From Bedellia somnulentella (Eukaryota; Arthropoda; Insecta; Lepidoptera; Bedelliidae): a DNA stretch of 64,000 nucleotides. Positions 49,504 to 61,088 of this stretch are shown piece by piece. The stretch is from the NCBI GenBank assembly GCA_963576735.1, contig OY755186.1, positions 11,829,970-11,893,969 on the forward strand, in the 5' to 3' direction. The translations under genes and the position numbers were made by a program. How positions within the stretch are numbered: position 1 is the first letter of the stretch; every line of letters starts with the position of its first letter. Under the pieces are notes generated by a model. The model did no database searches and was not told the origin of the DNA. It saw nothing but the letters and a program-made list of their open reading frames with translations.

Positions 49504-49701
49504 GTAAGCATTTTAGATAAATAAGATTTGTGGGAAAATGTTACGTGATAATTTTGGGTCAACTGTGTTTTTTAACGAATATCACTTTATTTAACGGTTG
49601 GGTAAATTATTCAGATATGGTTGCCCCTTGAAATTTTTAGTTATTTGTTAATTTAGCACAATACAAAAGAAATCGTATATCTTTGATTTTATCTTAAATC
49701 G

Positions 49702-49815
49702 TATCGTAAAGCCGTCGGTCCCGGCTACTACTACGGTAGTAGTCGTTAGACTGCCAACCCGCAATTACATAGAGTAGGCTTTAGCCCCTTGGTGGGGACA
49801 TATATGGGCTGTGAG
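49702..49815 (+). mobile_element. 5'-truncated family D fragment
   Basis: Matches the last third of the SINE at 1418 (CGTCGGTCCCGGCTACTAC, then TTGGTGGGGACATATATG). No clear target duplication was found. Confidence 0.75.
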
Positions 49816-50603
49816 GATGAATGATCTTATTTTAGAATTATCATCAGTAAAAATCTAAAATAAAAGTATAACAAATTCAGAACAATGTTTTAGCCTTGAG
49901 AAATAATATTTTCTTGCAAAGTAGACATTTATGGTCGAAAGTCTTTCTTCGTTAAAATTATTCATCATTATAAATAATTTGAATCTTTTTGAAAGACGAA
50001 ACCATGGAACAAAAATCTTTCAAACTATCCTTTAGCTATTCTTCGTCATCGCCAGTTGAAGCCTCATTAACATAGCCTTTTTCTTATTAGAATATTTCCT
50101 CAACATAATAGCGCTAATGATACAGGACTCTTAATGACTTCAAGTTATTTTGTAAAGGATTAACTTGGGATTTATATGTAGGAGCTGTCGTAAAAAAGTA
50201 GTTAATGTATACTATTGGACGCGGCTAGTTTTTTAGTGGTTTGGTTGAAAGAAACTGGTTTTGTGGTTAATTTTTATTTGAAAACAGATCATGACAAGGG
50301 GATTTTTTGTCGGTGTTGTGAAAGAAATTATTTGATAGTGATTAAAACTTAATGTTTTTTTTAAGATATAGAATTAATTATCTTTTCTATGCAATTGTGC
50401 AATAGGTTTTTCATTGATTTTGAGATATTCATATAAGCCCAAAAGTTTTTTACACTTCTTTCGATGCTTCATCACAGTCCATCCCAACAATCACAATCAC
50501 GCATGCTGTCACATCTTCCTATCTCTCAAAAAGCATGGTTTTTGTTTATTTTACATAATATTACATATTTACTTGAAAATAAATAAATAGGCTGTGTAAA
50601 TAA

Positions 50604-50811
50604 TTTGCTCTGTAGTGTCGGCTTAGAATAGCACGACCCGATTTCTGCCGGTGGGTGTACGTAAGAGGCGACTAACAACACACATCACTAACAACCTTTA
50701 TTTTACTATCTTTTCCCCAAGTAACTTCCAAAAAGTGGCTGAGGAATTTCTAATCCCTTAGCTCTGGCTACCCCTTCTAGGGATTTATAGCCGTGAGTAT
50801 ATATGTATGCA
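50604..50811 (+). mobile_element. SINE family A copy
   Basis: Starts near TTGCTCTGTAGTGTCGGCTT and ends TAGCCGTGAGTATATATG. A possible 9-bp duplication TGTAAATAA flanks it (50595-50603 and 50812-50820). Confidence 0.75.
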
Positions 50812-51799
50812 TGTAAATAAATAGGGAAATATGAAAATAAAGAAAATATGAACAGACTTTTACCTGTAATTCAGCGGGTCCACAATATATAAAACGGAAT
50901 GAGACTTGATAATTCAATTCCAAGCCGATACTACTCATCATCCACAAGTTTTAAGATAATCTAACTCCCGACCTATATAAGAAAGGCGAGGATCCCAACA
51001 AAGTTCGTTATGAAACTAGCACAAGTATTAATTACCGTCTCACTTCATTTAAACAACAATAAAAAGAGTCAACGCACGCTTAATTCGAGCAATTGCTTGT
51101 TGTACGACCAATTTAAATTGGACTACTCGTTGTGGCGCTGCAAGTTCATCAGCAGATATGATTTAGGTTTCTTTTCAATTTGGTGTAATTAGACGTGTCT
51201 TTAATAATGCTATTTTTCAATGACTTATAAACAGAAATATCAGAGCCTCGCATTTGTGTAACCAAAGTAAGGTTTTAATCAGAGCTTGGTAAATATAAAC
51301 AAAGTAGGAAGGTAACTAACTACACAGCTTTAAGAATTTTGACATTACGTGACATTTATTAAACTAGTCTAGATTTTCCTTACTGTTTCTCCTTACTGGT
51401 AGAACAACATATTTAAACCTTAGATTTGTAATTTATGTTGCTGTAGCCGTTATTGAATAATTGAACCTAATCTTGAGTTGAAACTGAATATAGTAATGGA
51501 AGAAACAATGTTGATGATAGTTTCATAAGTTAAAGAATATTAACTATACATTTGCTATGCCGATACAACACCGATCTTAAGCTATAAGAAAAGTAATATC
51601 AACTCTTAAGAATCCCAAATCTGCATGACTTGGATACAAATGTCTTAAACGATTGTCCGACCCATGATCACTGTCAATAAAATGTCTCTAATTCCCCATT
51701 AAGCGTTAATTAGCACTACAAGGAGCAGCAAACGATCGCGTCGGAAAACTGGGTACAAACAAGCATTTCCATTGATTACTTTCAATTCCATCTAATGAT

Positions 51800-51920
51800 C
51801 GGTGCATCAAAGCGCATGCGCGAACGACGTACTAAATTGTTGGGCGCGCGCCATAATTGCGGATAATGATTGTCGCGAGCGCTCAGCTCGTGCTCAGCGT
51901 GTGATCGGCTACACTCACAT
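51800..51920. other. CpG-rich block
   Basis: GCGCATGCGCGAACGACG and GGGCGCGCGCC occur close together, with no ORF, directly before the tandem duplication at 51913. Confidence 0.3.
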
Positions 51921-52300
51921 TTACGGCAAGTAGGAAATGGTGGATGTGATAGTATGTGGATGTAGTATTAAGTGGTCTTCGTCTAGCTTCTGTTTGATGC
52001 ACAGGCAATGCTTGGATGGTGGATGTTGAAGAGCACGTACAATTCTCGGTTGATATTTACTTATTAGTTGTTGTTACGTTAAGTAATGATGGTATGTTTT
52101 TTTCTCATTTTTGGTGCACTTGAGAAAATCATATATTTTAGCGGTTTATTAAATGTAATCACCTAGACTCACATCATTACGGACAAGTAGGAAATGTTAG
52201 ATGTGTATGGTGATACGGAATTAAGCTTTCTTGGTCTAGCTTCTGTTTGTGTCCGGTGGGTTTGAAGAGCACATAGTACATTTCTCGGTTATTTATTTTA
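51913..52300. repeat. Diverged tandem duplication next to a CpG-rich island
   Basis: ACTCACAT, CAAGTAGGAAATG, TCTAGCTTCTGTTTG, GAAGAGCACRTA and TTCTCGGTT occur in order from 51913 and again from 52168. Confidence 0.75.
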
Positions 52301-52350
52301 ACTATGTATTTGCTTGCTCTTTGAAAAGTAATGGTTGTATTATTATATTA

Positions 52351-53375
52351 CTAGATGTAAACCCGGCTTCGCTCGGGTGAAATATGACTCTGCTGATACT
52401 TATGTAGTCATCGGTTCTCAAGGAATATTTAAGGTAAGCAAGGCATAGATTCGTACAGCATTGTTCATTGTTCATGTCACATTTACTGTTTTATAGTACA
52501 GTCGTTTAGCTTTTTTTCACCTTCCGTTTGACTGAAAGCAAAAAGGAATAGATATAAGTCAACCATGAATTATCCACTGAATTCGAAAAAACGTGTTGGA
52601 AGTTCCTGCTTGCGCTTGGCTAATTGTAGTTTGGAAGTCTGCGCCTTAGGTCTGCGCACTACAATGAGGTGATGCACTACAGCGGATAAAAAAGTGTCAA
52701 AAACAATATTTTCGCGAAACGTCAACGACTGAAGAAAAGTGTGTCTATCATTGTATAGCATACTAACTCTATGATAGTAATAATTTCATCAAGGAGTACG
52801 GTAGACTCGATCGAAACCTCCTTTAAAAAAGTGACCATTTATAAAACGTTTATGTCATCGGGTGTCAGTCAAAATGGCAACTGAAATTTTTCTGTCAGCA
52901 CCATTAGAATTAAGCAAAATGCTCGTCAATCCGAATTTTGCGGATATATGTTGTCGACTCAAATACATTATTTTTTTACATACATATACTCACGGCTATA
53001 AATCCCTAGAAGGGGTAGCCAGAGCTAACGAATTAGAAATTCCTCAGCCATTTTTGGAAGTTGCGTGGGGAAAAGATGGTAAAATAAAGGTTGTTGGTGA
53101 TGGGTCTCCAACCGCATCGCCCAAAAATCCCTTAAAAGCCCCAATACCGTTAGTCGCCTCTTACGTACACCCAGCGGAAGAAAAGGGGTAGTGCTATTCT
53201 AAGCCGACACTACACAGCAAATATAAATACCTGATTTTAATTACCGTAAAAGTTCGAGTACCAATAGTCATACTAAAAAAAATCATTAACAACCAAATTA
53301 TTTTTTTATGTTTTATTATTCAGGTAAGGTTTCGTTCGAGTCTACCGTACCCCGTAACAAAATTATTAATATAGA
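52351..53375 (-). mobile_element. Non-autonomous Helitron with possible captured sequence
   Basis: Read on the minus strand it starts TCTATATTAATAATTTTG after an A and ends with hairpin ACCCGAGCGAAGCCGGGT, TTACAT, CTAG before a T. It carries a later SINE (52978-53219). Short ORFs lie inside on both strands (52570-52761 minus, 52862 onward plus) and could be captured gene fragments. An inverted repeat around GTACGGTAGACTCG lies at 52797-52816 and 53336-53352. Confidence 0.75.
52978..53219 (-). mobile_element. SINE family A copy nested in a Helitron
   Basis: Full-length A copy (ACATACATATACTCACGGC to GACACTACACAGCA) inside the element at 52351-53375, so it inserted later than the Helitron. Confidence 0.8.
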
Positions 53376-56300
53376 TAATTATTTTATTAAAATTTATAAT
53401 TATATACAGTTTATTCAAGAATTCAGGAGAGTTGATACAGGTAATATCTTCCTTATATACTTTTGAATATGTTTATACGCACCATCACAACCTTACCTTT
53501 TTTATATCTGTTGTATCTGCTTAGAATTGAGTACTGCGATCTGTTAAATAAGAAGCGATGAAACTATTGGATTTCTTTATGTGGTCTGCAATGTGGTTAG
53601 TTATATAACACTAAAAGTTTTTAATTTCATTATCTTTCATCATATCTAGTGACTCTCATAGTAACAAAGGAACATGATATATTAATTTTCTAGTTAAGAC
53701 CACCCCTTTTTGAAATGACAGCCGAGAGTATACGTGTTTATACACGCAGGTTTTTTTCGCTTTCGTAATAATAATCTCTGTAGGATCTATCAATGTTTCA
53801 TGATCTCGATAATCTCCTTCTTCCTAGAATGCTGTCATTCATTACCAGCCGCTAGATTTTTTGCAATTTACTCGCGGTCGCTTCTGTTGCAATGACGAGT
53901 AATTTCAGTTAATAACAAAAATGAAATTGAATCAAGATGCGTCTTGCGTTGTTGATGTATGATTTTTTCAAGTTTATTTATGGACTTATTGTTAACATAG
54001 ACTCAAATTTTTTGTCGGATCTAATATTGTTCTTTTTGAAAACTGATTTGTATCTGCTTTAAATAATAGGATTGTATTTTTCCGAATGCGTTTTTGTGGT
54101 CAACAGCTCATAATTAACCTCGCTTATTTTCTACGCAAGCAGTTAGTAATAAAGCACCATTAATTAAGTTAAACCTTAAGATTTCGTTTATGTTTTTTAC
54201 TACTTCAATTTTGGAAATGCATTCCGTCCAATTATTAATCCTCCATAGATCTTTAGTTAAAATGGTTTATAACAAAATTAACACGTCAACTGGGGGTGGT
54301 TTGTGGTGAAAATTAACCCTTTGATTCTTGATGAGACCCGAGTAGGGGCGTTGTGAAGTGGTGCTCAATCAGCTTTAAAGGGTCGGGTAATAACTTAAAT
54401 TAATGACTTCCGATTATCAAAATTTCATTCTTTCCAAATTTAAATCAGATTCTTGTTATACTAATAATTTTATGGCCCATCATGAAAAAGTTACTTAAGT
54501 GTTAGAAAAGAATTCGAATTAATTATGTTATTTTTTACTGTTTATCGTTATATAATTATTGCGCACTTTGCTAGCTTATTTTTAGATACCATTACAGCCT
54601 AGTTAAATTTTCCTTCATCAAATTAAATAAGTATTGATATAATTTTTTCAGAGCACTCTAAAAAGTTGACATTAAGTTGACCTACCATAGCATAGACTTT
54701 AATTAACCTAAACAAAAATTTCTAGCATCTGGCATATAGCATTAATTTTATTTGACATTCATTTTTAAGTGACGGGGACAAGAGGAACTTAGCATTTTGT
54801 GTTGTAACATGTTATATACAAAATTACATCGGTAATATAAGTATGACCAATTTTGCTCATTGAGATTGAAGTTGAGAAAATTGGAAGAATATTAAATTAC
54901 ATACTTACTTATGCGTGGCTTTCTTTAACAATGCATTTTCGTCGAATAATTGTCACATTACCTTTCTCATATCATACTTACGTCGAATTGCTTCCTAAAG
55001 AACTCACAAGTAGTGGTTTCGGGGTCCGACGTATAATCAGTGTGGCTAAACGATACAATTTTAGGCTGTAAATTGCTGTTCTGGCGTATCAACTTTTATA
55101 ATATGAGATTTTGATGCACAACCGAGTTTAAAATACTTAAATATAACACCTTTTTTCTGGTATTGCGGCTCCGGAACTCATAATTATCGATGATTGCGGT
55201 CCTCAGCTTGATTTGTCTTAATGATGCTAAATTGGTGCTTTTAATGTGATCGTAAGGGCGAGGAACCAAACAGACTATAAACCTTTTAACATTTCATTGC
55301 GTGAAAAAAACAAACTATTCTTCTCCTCGCCTATTTCGTACGACAATGTAACTTTGGTCAATGAGTCGTTAAATTTTATTTCGTATTTTTTCCACGAGTC
55401 CTTTGAATTTTCCGTTCCACATTTTATTGACAAATCGAAGCAAAAACAGATATTATAAAGAGTAATTAAAACGAATGAATGCATTAAAAGGGTTCCAATT
55501 TGGAGGTAATGAAATGGCTATGGATATGAAGTGTGTGGTTTGTGGCACTAATTACAAAGAGTCGTTTGGGTGAGACTGATTTCTCGATCCATTCCTTATA
55601 CTTACTTACTGTTTATGTCGGCTATTTTTATAATGACGCTGAGTTAAAATGAAGCTGAGAGCAGTTGACAATAAAATAATTTCGCCGCACGATACGATTA
55701 CGTGTTTTTACTCGGCTCGTATTTAAGATTTTAATAGCCACTTATCGGTTCTTGATAATATATCTTATGGCCGTATCGTTCTGCAACCGAACCATGATGT
55801 GATGTTTTTTAAGGAGAGATAGCCCAAAATAAAAGTTACAGTGGGGTATAAAAAGTGACTTTTAAGATAAAATATGCTATCGCTTGAGGCCTGTTTCACG
55901 AAAGTTTTATCTCTTAAGTAAAACTTAACACTGTAATAAAACTTGCAAGGGTCGTCGCCTTATCGGGGATCGCGACGTCTCGACAAACCGAATGTTATCA
56001 AAACGATTTTGACCCGAGACTTGAGATAACGTTGGACCGGCAATACCTGAGATAAAACAATTTGGTTGTTTCTTTTATCAGCAATCTAAAGGGTTTTATC
56101 AAGCACGTAACTAAAATCCTAAATAATTAAATATCCTTCCGCCTCCTATTAGTTGTTAACACTGGTAAATTATCGAAAGGCTTCTAAGAATTAAGATCGT
56201 TAGTGCGTGCATTAAACATGCAGTTAATAAATCAATAGAACCAATAAGCGACTGTGTTCACATTGTGAAAACAAATGAAGGATCCTTACAAAAACAAGGA

Positions 56301-56668
56301 CTTCTATCGATCATGTGCGGGGGACGGGCGCTGTTGAAACCAAACGGAGCTCATTCCGGTAAACCAAAAACCGTCTTCCAAAATTACAGCCCTAACAAAA
56401 CATGAAAAAAATAAAATATATCTAAAGATTTATTTAAAGGAGCGTAAAGATCTGTTTATGGTATGCGCCCATAATTAAGGGGTCGGAACACGTGCGCAAG
56501 CGCAAAAACGTATGAGTATGAAAAAACTGTACCTGTTCTCTGCATGAGAGCGACAGGTCCGCTGACACGATGCTCGGAGCTGCTTCTCAAATATTTGTGT
56601 TCTCGGATTATATTAAATCAGTGTAAAATTAATTTTTGGTAGTTGATGCTTAATTTTCGAAATGTATC
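53376..56668. other. AT-rich intergenic DNA
   Basis: No gene or mobile element recognised; the ORFs present are short and overlapping. Confidence 0.5.
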
Positions 56669-56984
56669 TTAGGGGGCATCCATAAATTACGTGAGGTGAT
56701 TTAGGGGGGGAGGAGGTCGAGTCAAATCTCATCTAATCTCAATCACGCAATTTTTATTCTGATTGATACAAAGTATTATATAATTTAAATCTTTTTGTTC
56801 ATGAAAACCTCATGTGGGGAGGGGATTATTACTAATAAATAAAGAATAAATAAAGGAAAGAAAAAATTCGACACAGGCGGGGATCGAACCCGCGACCGGA
56901 GATATTCGGAGATAGGAAACGCAAACACTACTTAAACGTGTAAAAGAAATAAAGGATAGAAGAATTTCGCACTGGCAGCCAATT

Positions 56985-57056
56985 GACACGGTAGCTCAGT
57001 TGGCAGAGCGTCGGGGCGTTTACCCGAGGTCGCGGGTTCGATCCCCGCCTGTGTCG
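56985..57056 (+). tRNA. tRNA-like gene or pseudogene inside a TIR element
   Basis: A 72-nt cloverleaf can be drawn. The acceptor stem GACACGG/CTGTGTC has one G-U pair. Box A is TAGCTCAGTTGG, the anticodon stem is TCGGG/CCCGA, and the perfect T arm is GCGGG TTCGATC CCCGC. TTTTT follows within 10 bases. The 7-nt loop GCGTTTA would give anticodon GTT, but position 33 is C rather than the near-universal T. Together with its place in a mobile element and the inverted partial copy at 56870-56896, this favours a tRNA-derived pseudogene that keeps pol III promoter boxes. Confidence 0.5.
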
Positions 57057-57213
57057 AAATTTTTCTTTTCTTTATTTATTCTTTATTTATTAGTAAAGTA
57101 TTATATACTTTTTTGATCCATTCAATCGAAATTGCATGTTCATGCTCAAGATTTAATCTTCAGCGTCACCGTAATATCAAACCACCATATTTATTTTATA
57201 TCAAATAGCTCGA

Positions 57214-57385
57214 TACATACATACATATACTCACGCCGTTATTTCCCATTGGCGTAGGTGGATACTATCGATTGCCACTGTGTACGACCCTGCAAACCTC
57301 TATTCCTTTGTTTAAATCCATTAATCTTTTTTGCATATATGCTCTTTTCTTCTTTTAATAGGTTTACCACATTCTCAAAAAATCA
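57214..57385 (-). mobile_element. Family C LINE tail nested in a TIR element
   Basis: Begins ATACATACATACATATACTC then ACGCCGTTATTTCCCATTGG, the complement of the LINE 3' end. It lies inside the element at 56672-57499. Confidence 0.7.
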
Positions 57386-57502
57386 CGTGAGATTGGGGGA
57401 TGGGGGAGGGGTTTGAATAAAATGTCACGACATCTCACCACGGGGGGAGGGATTGACAAAAAATTAAACAAAACACCTCACGTAATTTATGGACACCCCT
57501 TA

Positions 57503-59795
57503 TGTTATAAAATGGGTCTTACTATAAGTACTATAACTCTATAACTCAAAAAATCAAAACAAAAGAAAGCACGCGCTAATTTATTTAGCAGTTTTCTTGT
57601 GCTTAATATTGACGACAGTTTTTTCAAGTATTGGCATGAACAGAAGAATAAAAAAAAGCGGGGTTACTAATTAAATAGTCATATCATAAAACTCTTCTTT
57701 CTAGATATTACGACTTACATAGAAATAAAAATTTAAAATAATTATTATAAATATTATATATAAATATAATTCACAAAACTTTTCAAAGAAAACAAAGAAT
57801 GACGTGTCTAAAGTTTTAGAACCAACGATGACTTTGCTTTCCTTAATGTAATCTTATTATAACTAAAATGACTTTGGTGTTCAAAGATAATAGGTTTGGT
57901 CGGGTTCCGTGTAAGGTTTTTTTATAAAGATCTTTTTATATTATCACGTGGGTTGGATAAAAATCGTTTTAGAAAATATTTAGTGTCAAACGATTTCTCG
58001 ATTATAACAAATTTAAACAACATTTCATCATGATCAACCACCCACTGAAACAAAATATCACTAATATGGTTCGGAGATAAAACTACTAAAAATTAAATGT
58101 CCGAAAACCATAATACTACATCACCTACGTCTTTTCATCTTTAAAATGCAATGATGCATATTATAAAATCCTAAATTTCATTTTAAAAATGCAGAAAAAC
58201 GATATTAAAATTCAAAGTTAGCTTTATGTAATAAAAATTCTCTACACACTCAACCCTCTCCCGGGGCATATCCTCACGTAACGAAAAAGCTTATAATCAT
58301 TAATTCTTTACTGAATTGTAGCTAAACAATGTTATCTACTAATCGATGATTTTAAGACGCATTGTTTGTTTGTCGTTAATATTTTGATGGGTCCCAAGAA
58401 TATTATCAAATGCCATCTTGAATTCCAACCATGTCTTTTTTCACATTTGTGTGTGACGTATTCTATTTGAAATTAATAACATATTTATCTAATTTATACG
58501 TATCTCGCATACATTATGTAAGGTTGTCTTGCTAAGCCGACTTCCTGTGGTTGCGTATAAATCATAGCTGCCCGTCTGATGGGCGCATGCGCACAACACA
58601 CGCGGAGACGCGCGCACTTTGCCGCTGACAGTTACACTTTATTTTAGTTGTCGTTTTTTACTTCGGTTTTTAGAGATCTAAAGCAATCATAACGATAAAT
58701 CATTTAATTTATATAGCTTATATTTACAAGCATTAGTACAATATTCTAATTCTATTAATTTTAAATTAACGTTACTTCCATGTAGAAACTTTGGGTTATA
58801 TTTTCGTTAATTAGAATAACACTTACCAATATATTTCTTAAGGAGTCGTACGAGATGACTAAGGGTATTTTTTGTTGTGTAATGTGACTGTGAACCCATC
58901 TATCTGATAGATATCGAACAGGAGGCTCAAAAATTTTCAATTCTATAGCTCTTTTTGACATTTAAAGCAATTAGTTTTGGTAGGTAGATAGTTAAATAGT
59001 TACATAATATTTCATTTATAAGAAATAATAATTAGCTCAAAAAACTGCGATTTATGATCATGTACACGAAACTAAGACACCAAATTTTCCCGAAACCTAA
59101 TCCTTTCAAACTTATACGGTGTGATAAATATTATTTTTTGTTACACTGTTAATTCTTATTTTATTGACTCACACAAATGAACGACAGCTTATAAATACGT
59201 ATAAAGCCCGACTTGGTCCTCGTGCCTCTTTATCTCAGATCTTTGTCTCATGGTGTTAGTTACACTTCAACTTACGAACATTAGATGGTCCAGATAAACT
59301 TATCTGATAACTCCTTATTCAATCTTGAAAAGATCATTGGTTATTTAGAACCGAGTGGCGATAATCTTCAAACTCACTCGCTGTAAATTACATTGCCTTA
59401 ATTCAATTAAAGCTTGAAAAGGAAATACTAATATTACATTAAATAAGGTGATCTTGCTGCAGGGTGTAATTGACTTTGACTTAGGCTTACGTCGGGTTTA
59501 TGCTCTACATTTCTAATACGTTATTAATTTGCATTTAAATTTTAAAGTTGTTTGAGTAGTTGTATTGATTTTCAATCTATTTAGGAGATTAAATTAATAT
59601 ACTGCCGTCTTAGTCTGATGTAGGAGGATGACTTATAAGGACGTGAAAAAATAATTTAGATAACATATGGAAATGACTCGTTTTTGCATCCATTTAATGA
59701 TTTGTTGTCATAACTATAGCACAAATGCATAAAAGAGTTCGTTGATTCTTAATCTTTGTCTTCGTTGTCAGGAATGAATATACTTAGATTGCCAA
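57503..59795. other. AT-rich intergenic DNA
   Basis: Nothing recognised except the CpG block at 58560. Likewise 61091-61740, 62012-63467 and 63579-64000 hold no supported gene. Confidence 0.5.
58560..58640. other. CpG-rich block
   Basis: GGGCGCATGCGCACAACACA and GACGCGCGCAC lie in AT-rich DNA; no gene nearby. Confidence 0.3.
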
Positions 59796-59797
59796 TA

Positions 59798-61088
59798 CGA
59801 GGGCTGCTATTTATGTATCCGGAATAAAAAAAAGAAACAAACATATATCAATTAATATGGTTTTATTGCTTCTCAAAATATTCGCCGCTCAGATCTATAC
59901 ACTTTTGCATGCGTTGAAACCAATTTTCATAGCACTTTTTCCACTCAGACTGAGGTATCTCCAAAACGTGCATTTTGAACGCATCGACTGCCTCTTCGCG
60001 GCTCGAAAAACGTTGACCACGTAATTTTTTCTTCACATTTGGAAATAAATAAAAATCATTGGGTGCCAAATCAGGGCTGTACGGCGGATGACCTGTCAAT
60101 TCGATCTTTTGAGCTTCTAAAAACTGAGTTGTGACGGCCGACCTGTGACAGCTAGCATTGTCGTGATGCAGAATGATTCTACGTTGTCGGTTAGTCTTTC
60201 TTATTTGTTCAAAGACTTCCGGCAAACAAATGGTCGTATACCACTCCGAATTAACAGTTTTACGATTCTCTAAAGGCACTGTAGCTACATGGCCATTTAT
60301 ACCAAAAAAACAAGCGACCATTTGCTTCAATGTGCTTTTTGCACGAATAACTTTTGTTGGGTTCGGCTCATCTTGGAACACCCACACCGTGGACTGCTGC
60401 TTAGTTTCGGGGTCGTAAGCGTAGATCCAAGATTCGTCACCTGTGTAGATATTATAAACAGCTTTTGACGCACCACGGTTGTATTTTTTTAACATTTCTT
60501 TGCACCAATCGACACGAGCCTGTTTTTGATCAATACTCAAGTTGTGCGGAATCCAACGGGAGCAAATTTTTTTTACAGCTAAATGTTCATGAAGTATCTT
60601 ATGTATGCTCGTCATACTAATGCCCAGAGATGCCTCTATCTCACGATATGTAACATGACGATCTTGAGTTATTAGTTCCCGGACAGCATCGATGTTTTGA
60701 GGTACAACGACCGTTTTAGGGCGACCTTCTTTAATTTCATCAGTAAGCTTAGATCGTCCACGATTAAACTCGCTAAACCAGTGATACACAGTGGTCTTTG
60801 AGGGTGCTTCATCCCCAAAAGTCGAAGTAAGCTGATCGATGCACTGTTTTTGAGTTAGACCACGCCGAAAATCGTAAAAAATCATGGCACGAAAATGTTC
60901 ACGAGTTAAATCCATGGTGGTGAAGACACGCAATTTTCAAAATGACGCTACGATGTGAAAACAATTGACAGTCACATAAAAATAAATGTATTCTAAAGCT
61001 AAAGAGTTCTATTTTTAAATGATGTAATTACTTTTTAAATTATTGTTCTGTAAGTGGCCAGTTCCGGATACATAAATAGCAGCCCTCG
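59798..61088 (-). mobile_element. Full-length mariner transposon
   Basis: A 1291-bp element flanked by TA on both sides (59796-59797 and 61089-61090). Its perfect 27-bp terminal inverted repeats start CGAGGGCTGCTATTTATG (59798-59824 and 61062-61088). It contains one intact transposase gene. Identical TIRs, a clean target duplication and an open reading frame suggest a recent insertion. Confidence 0.97.
59863..60915 (-). CDS. Mariner transposase (DD34D), apparently intact
   Basis: 350 residues from MDLTREHF; an upstream in-frame ATG at 60933 would add six. The N-terminal half holds two helix-turn-helix regions for TIR binding (RRGLTQKQC to TTVYHWFSEFNRG, and VTYREIEASLGISMTSIHKIL), then the mariner linker with RWIPHNL in place of the usual WVPHEL. 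The catalytic triad reads TGDESW, HHDNASCH and SPDLAPND, with 34 residues between the second and third Asp. The family-specific motif YSPDLAPNDFYLFP is complete. No stop or frameshift interrupts the roughly 350-residue length typical of the family. It acts by cut-and-paste at TA. Activity is not proven. Confidence 0.96.
   Translation of the reverse strand: MDLTREHFRAMIFYDFRRGLTQKQCIDQLTSTFGDEAPSKTTVYHWFSEFNRGRSKLTDEIKEGRPKTVVVPQNIDAVRELITQDRHVTYREIEASLGISMTSIHKILHEHLAVKKICSRWIPHNLSIDQKQARVDWCKEMLKKYNRGASKAVYNIYTGDESWIYAYDPETKQQSTVWVFQDEPNPTKVIRAKSTLKQMVACFFGINGHVATVPLENRKTVNSEWYTTICLPEVFEQIRKTNRQRRIILHHDNASCHRSAVTTQFLEAQKIELTGHPPYSPDLAPNDFYLFPNVKKKLRGQRFSSREEAVDAFKMHVLEIPQSEWKKCYENWFQRMQKCIDLSGEYFEKQ

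Larger units (their letters stand above)
48876..49576. repeat. Direct duplication of about 175 bp, period 524
   Basis: Units at about 48876-49056 and 49400-49576 contain the exon-like cassettes. They are nearly identical, so the duplication is recent or constrained. Confidence 0.9.
56672..57499. mobile_element. Composite TIR element containing tRNA-like inverted repeats
   Basis: Ends share CCATAAATTACGTGAGGTG in inverted orientation (from about 56679 and to about 57492). TTA flanks both sides (56669-56671 and 57500-57502). Inside lies a 69-bp inverted repeat (56828-56896 and 57028-57096) whose inner ends are tRNA T-arms, plus a LINE tail (57214-57385). No transposase. Confidence 0.75.

Noticed and set aside
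60173..60418. 81-codon plus-strand frame over the mariner
   Set aside because: Antisense of the transposase.
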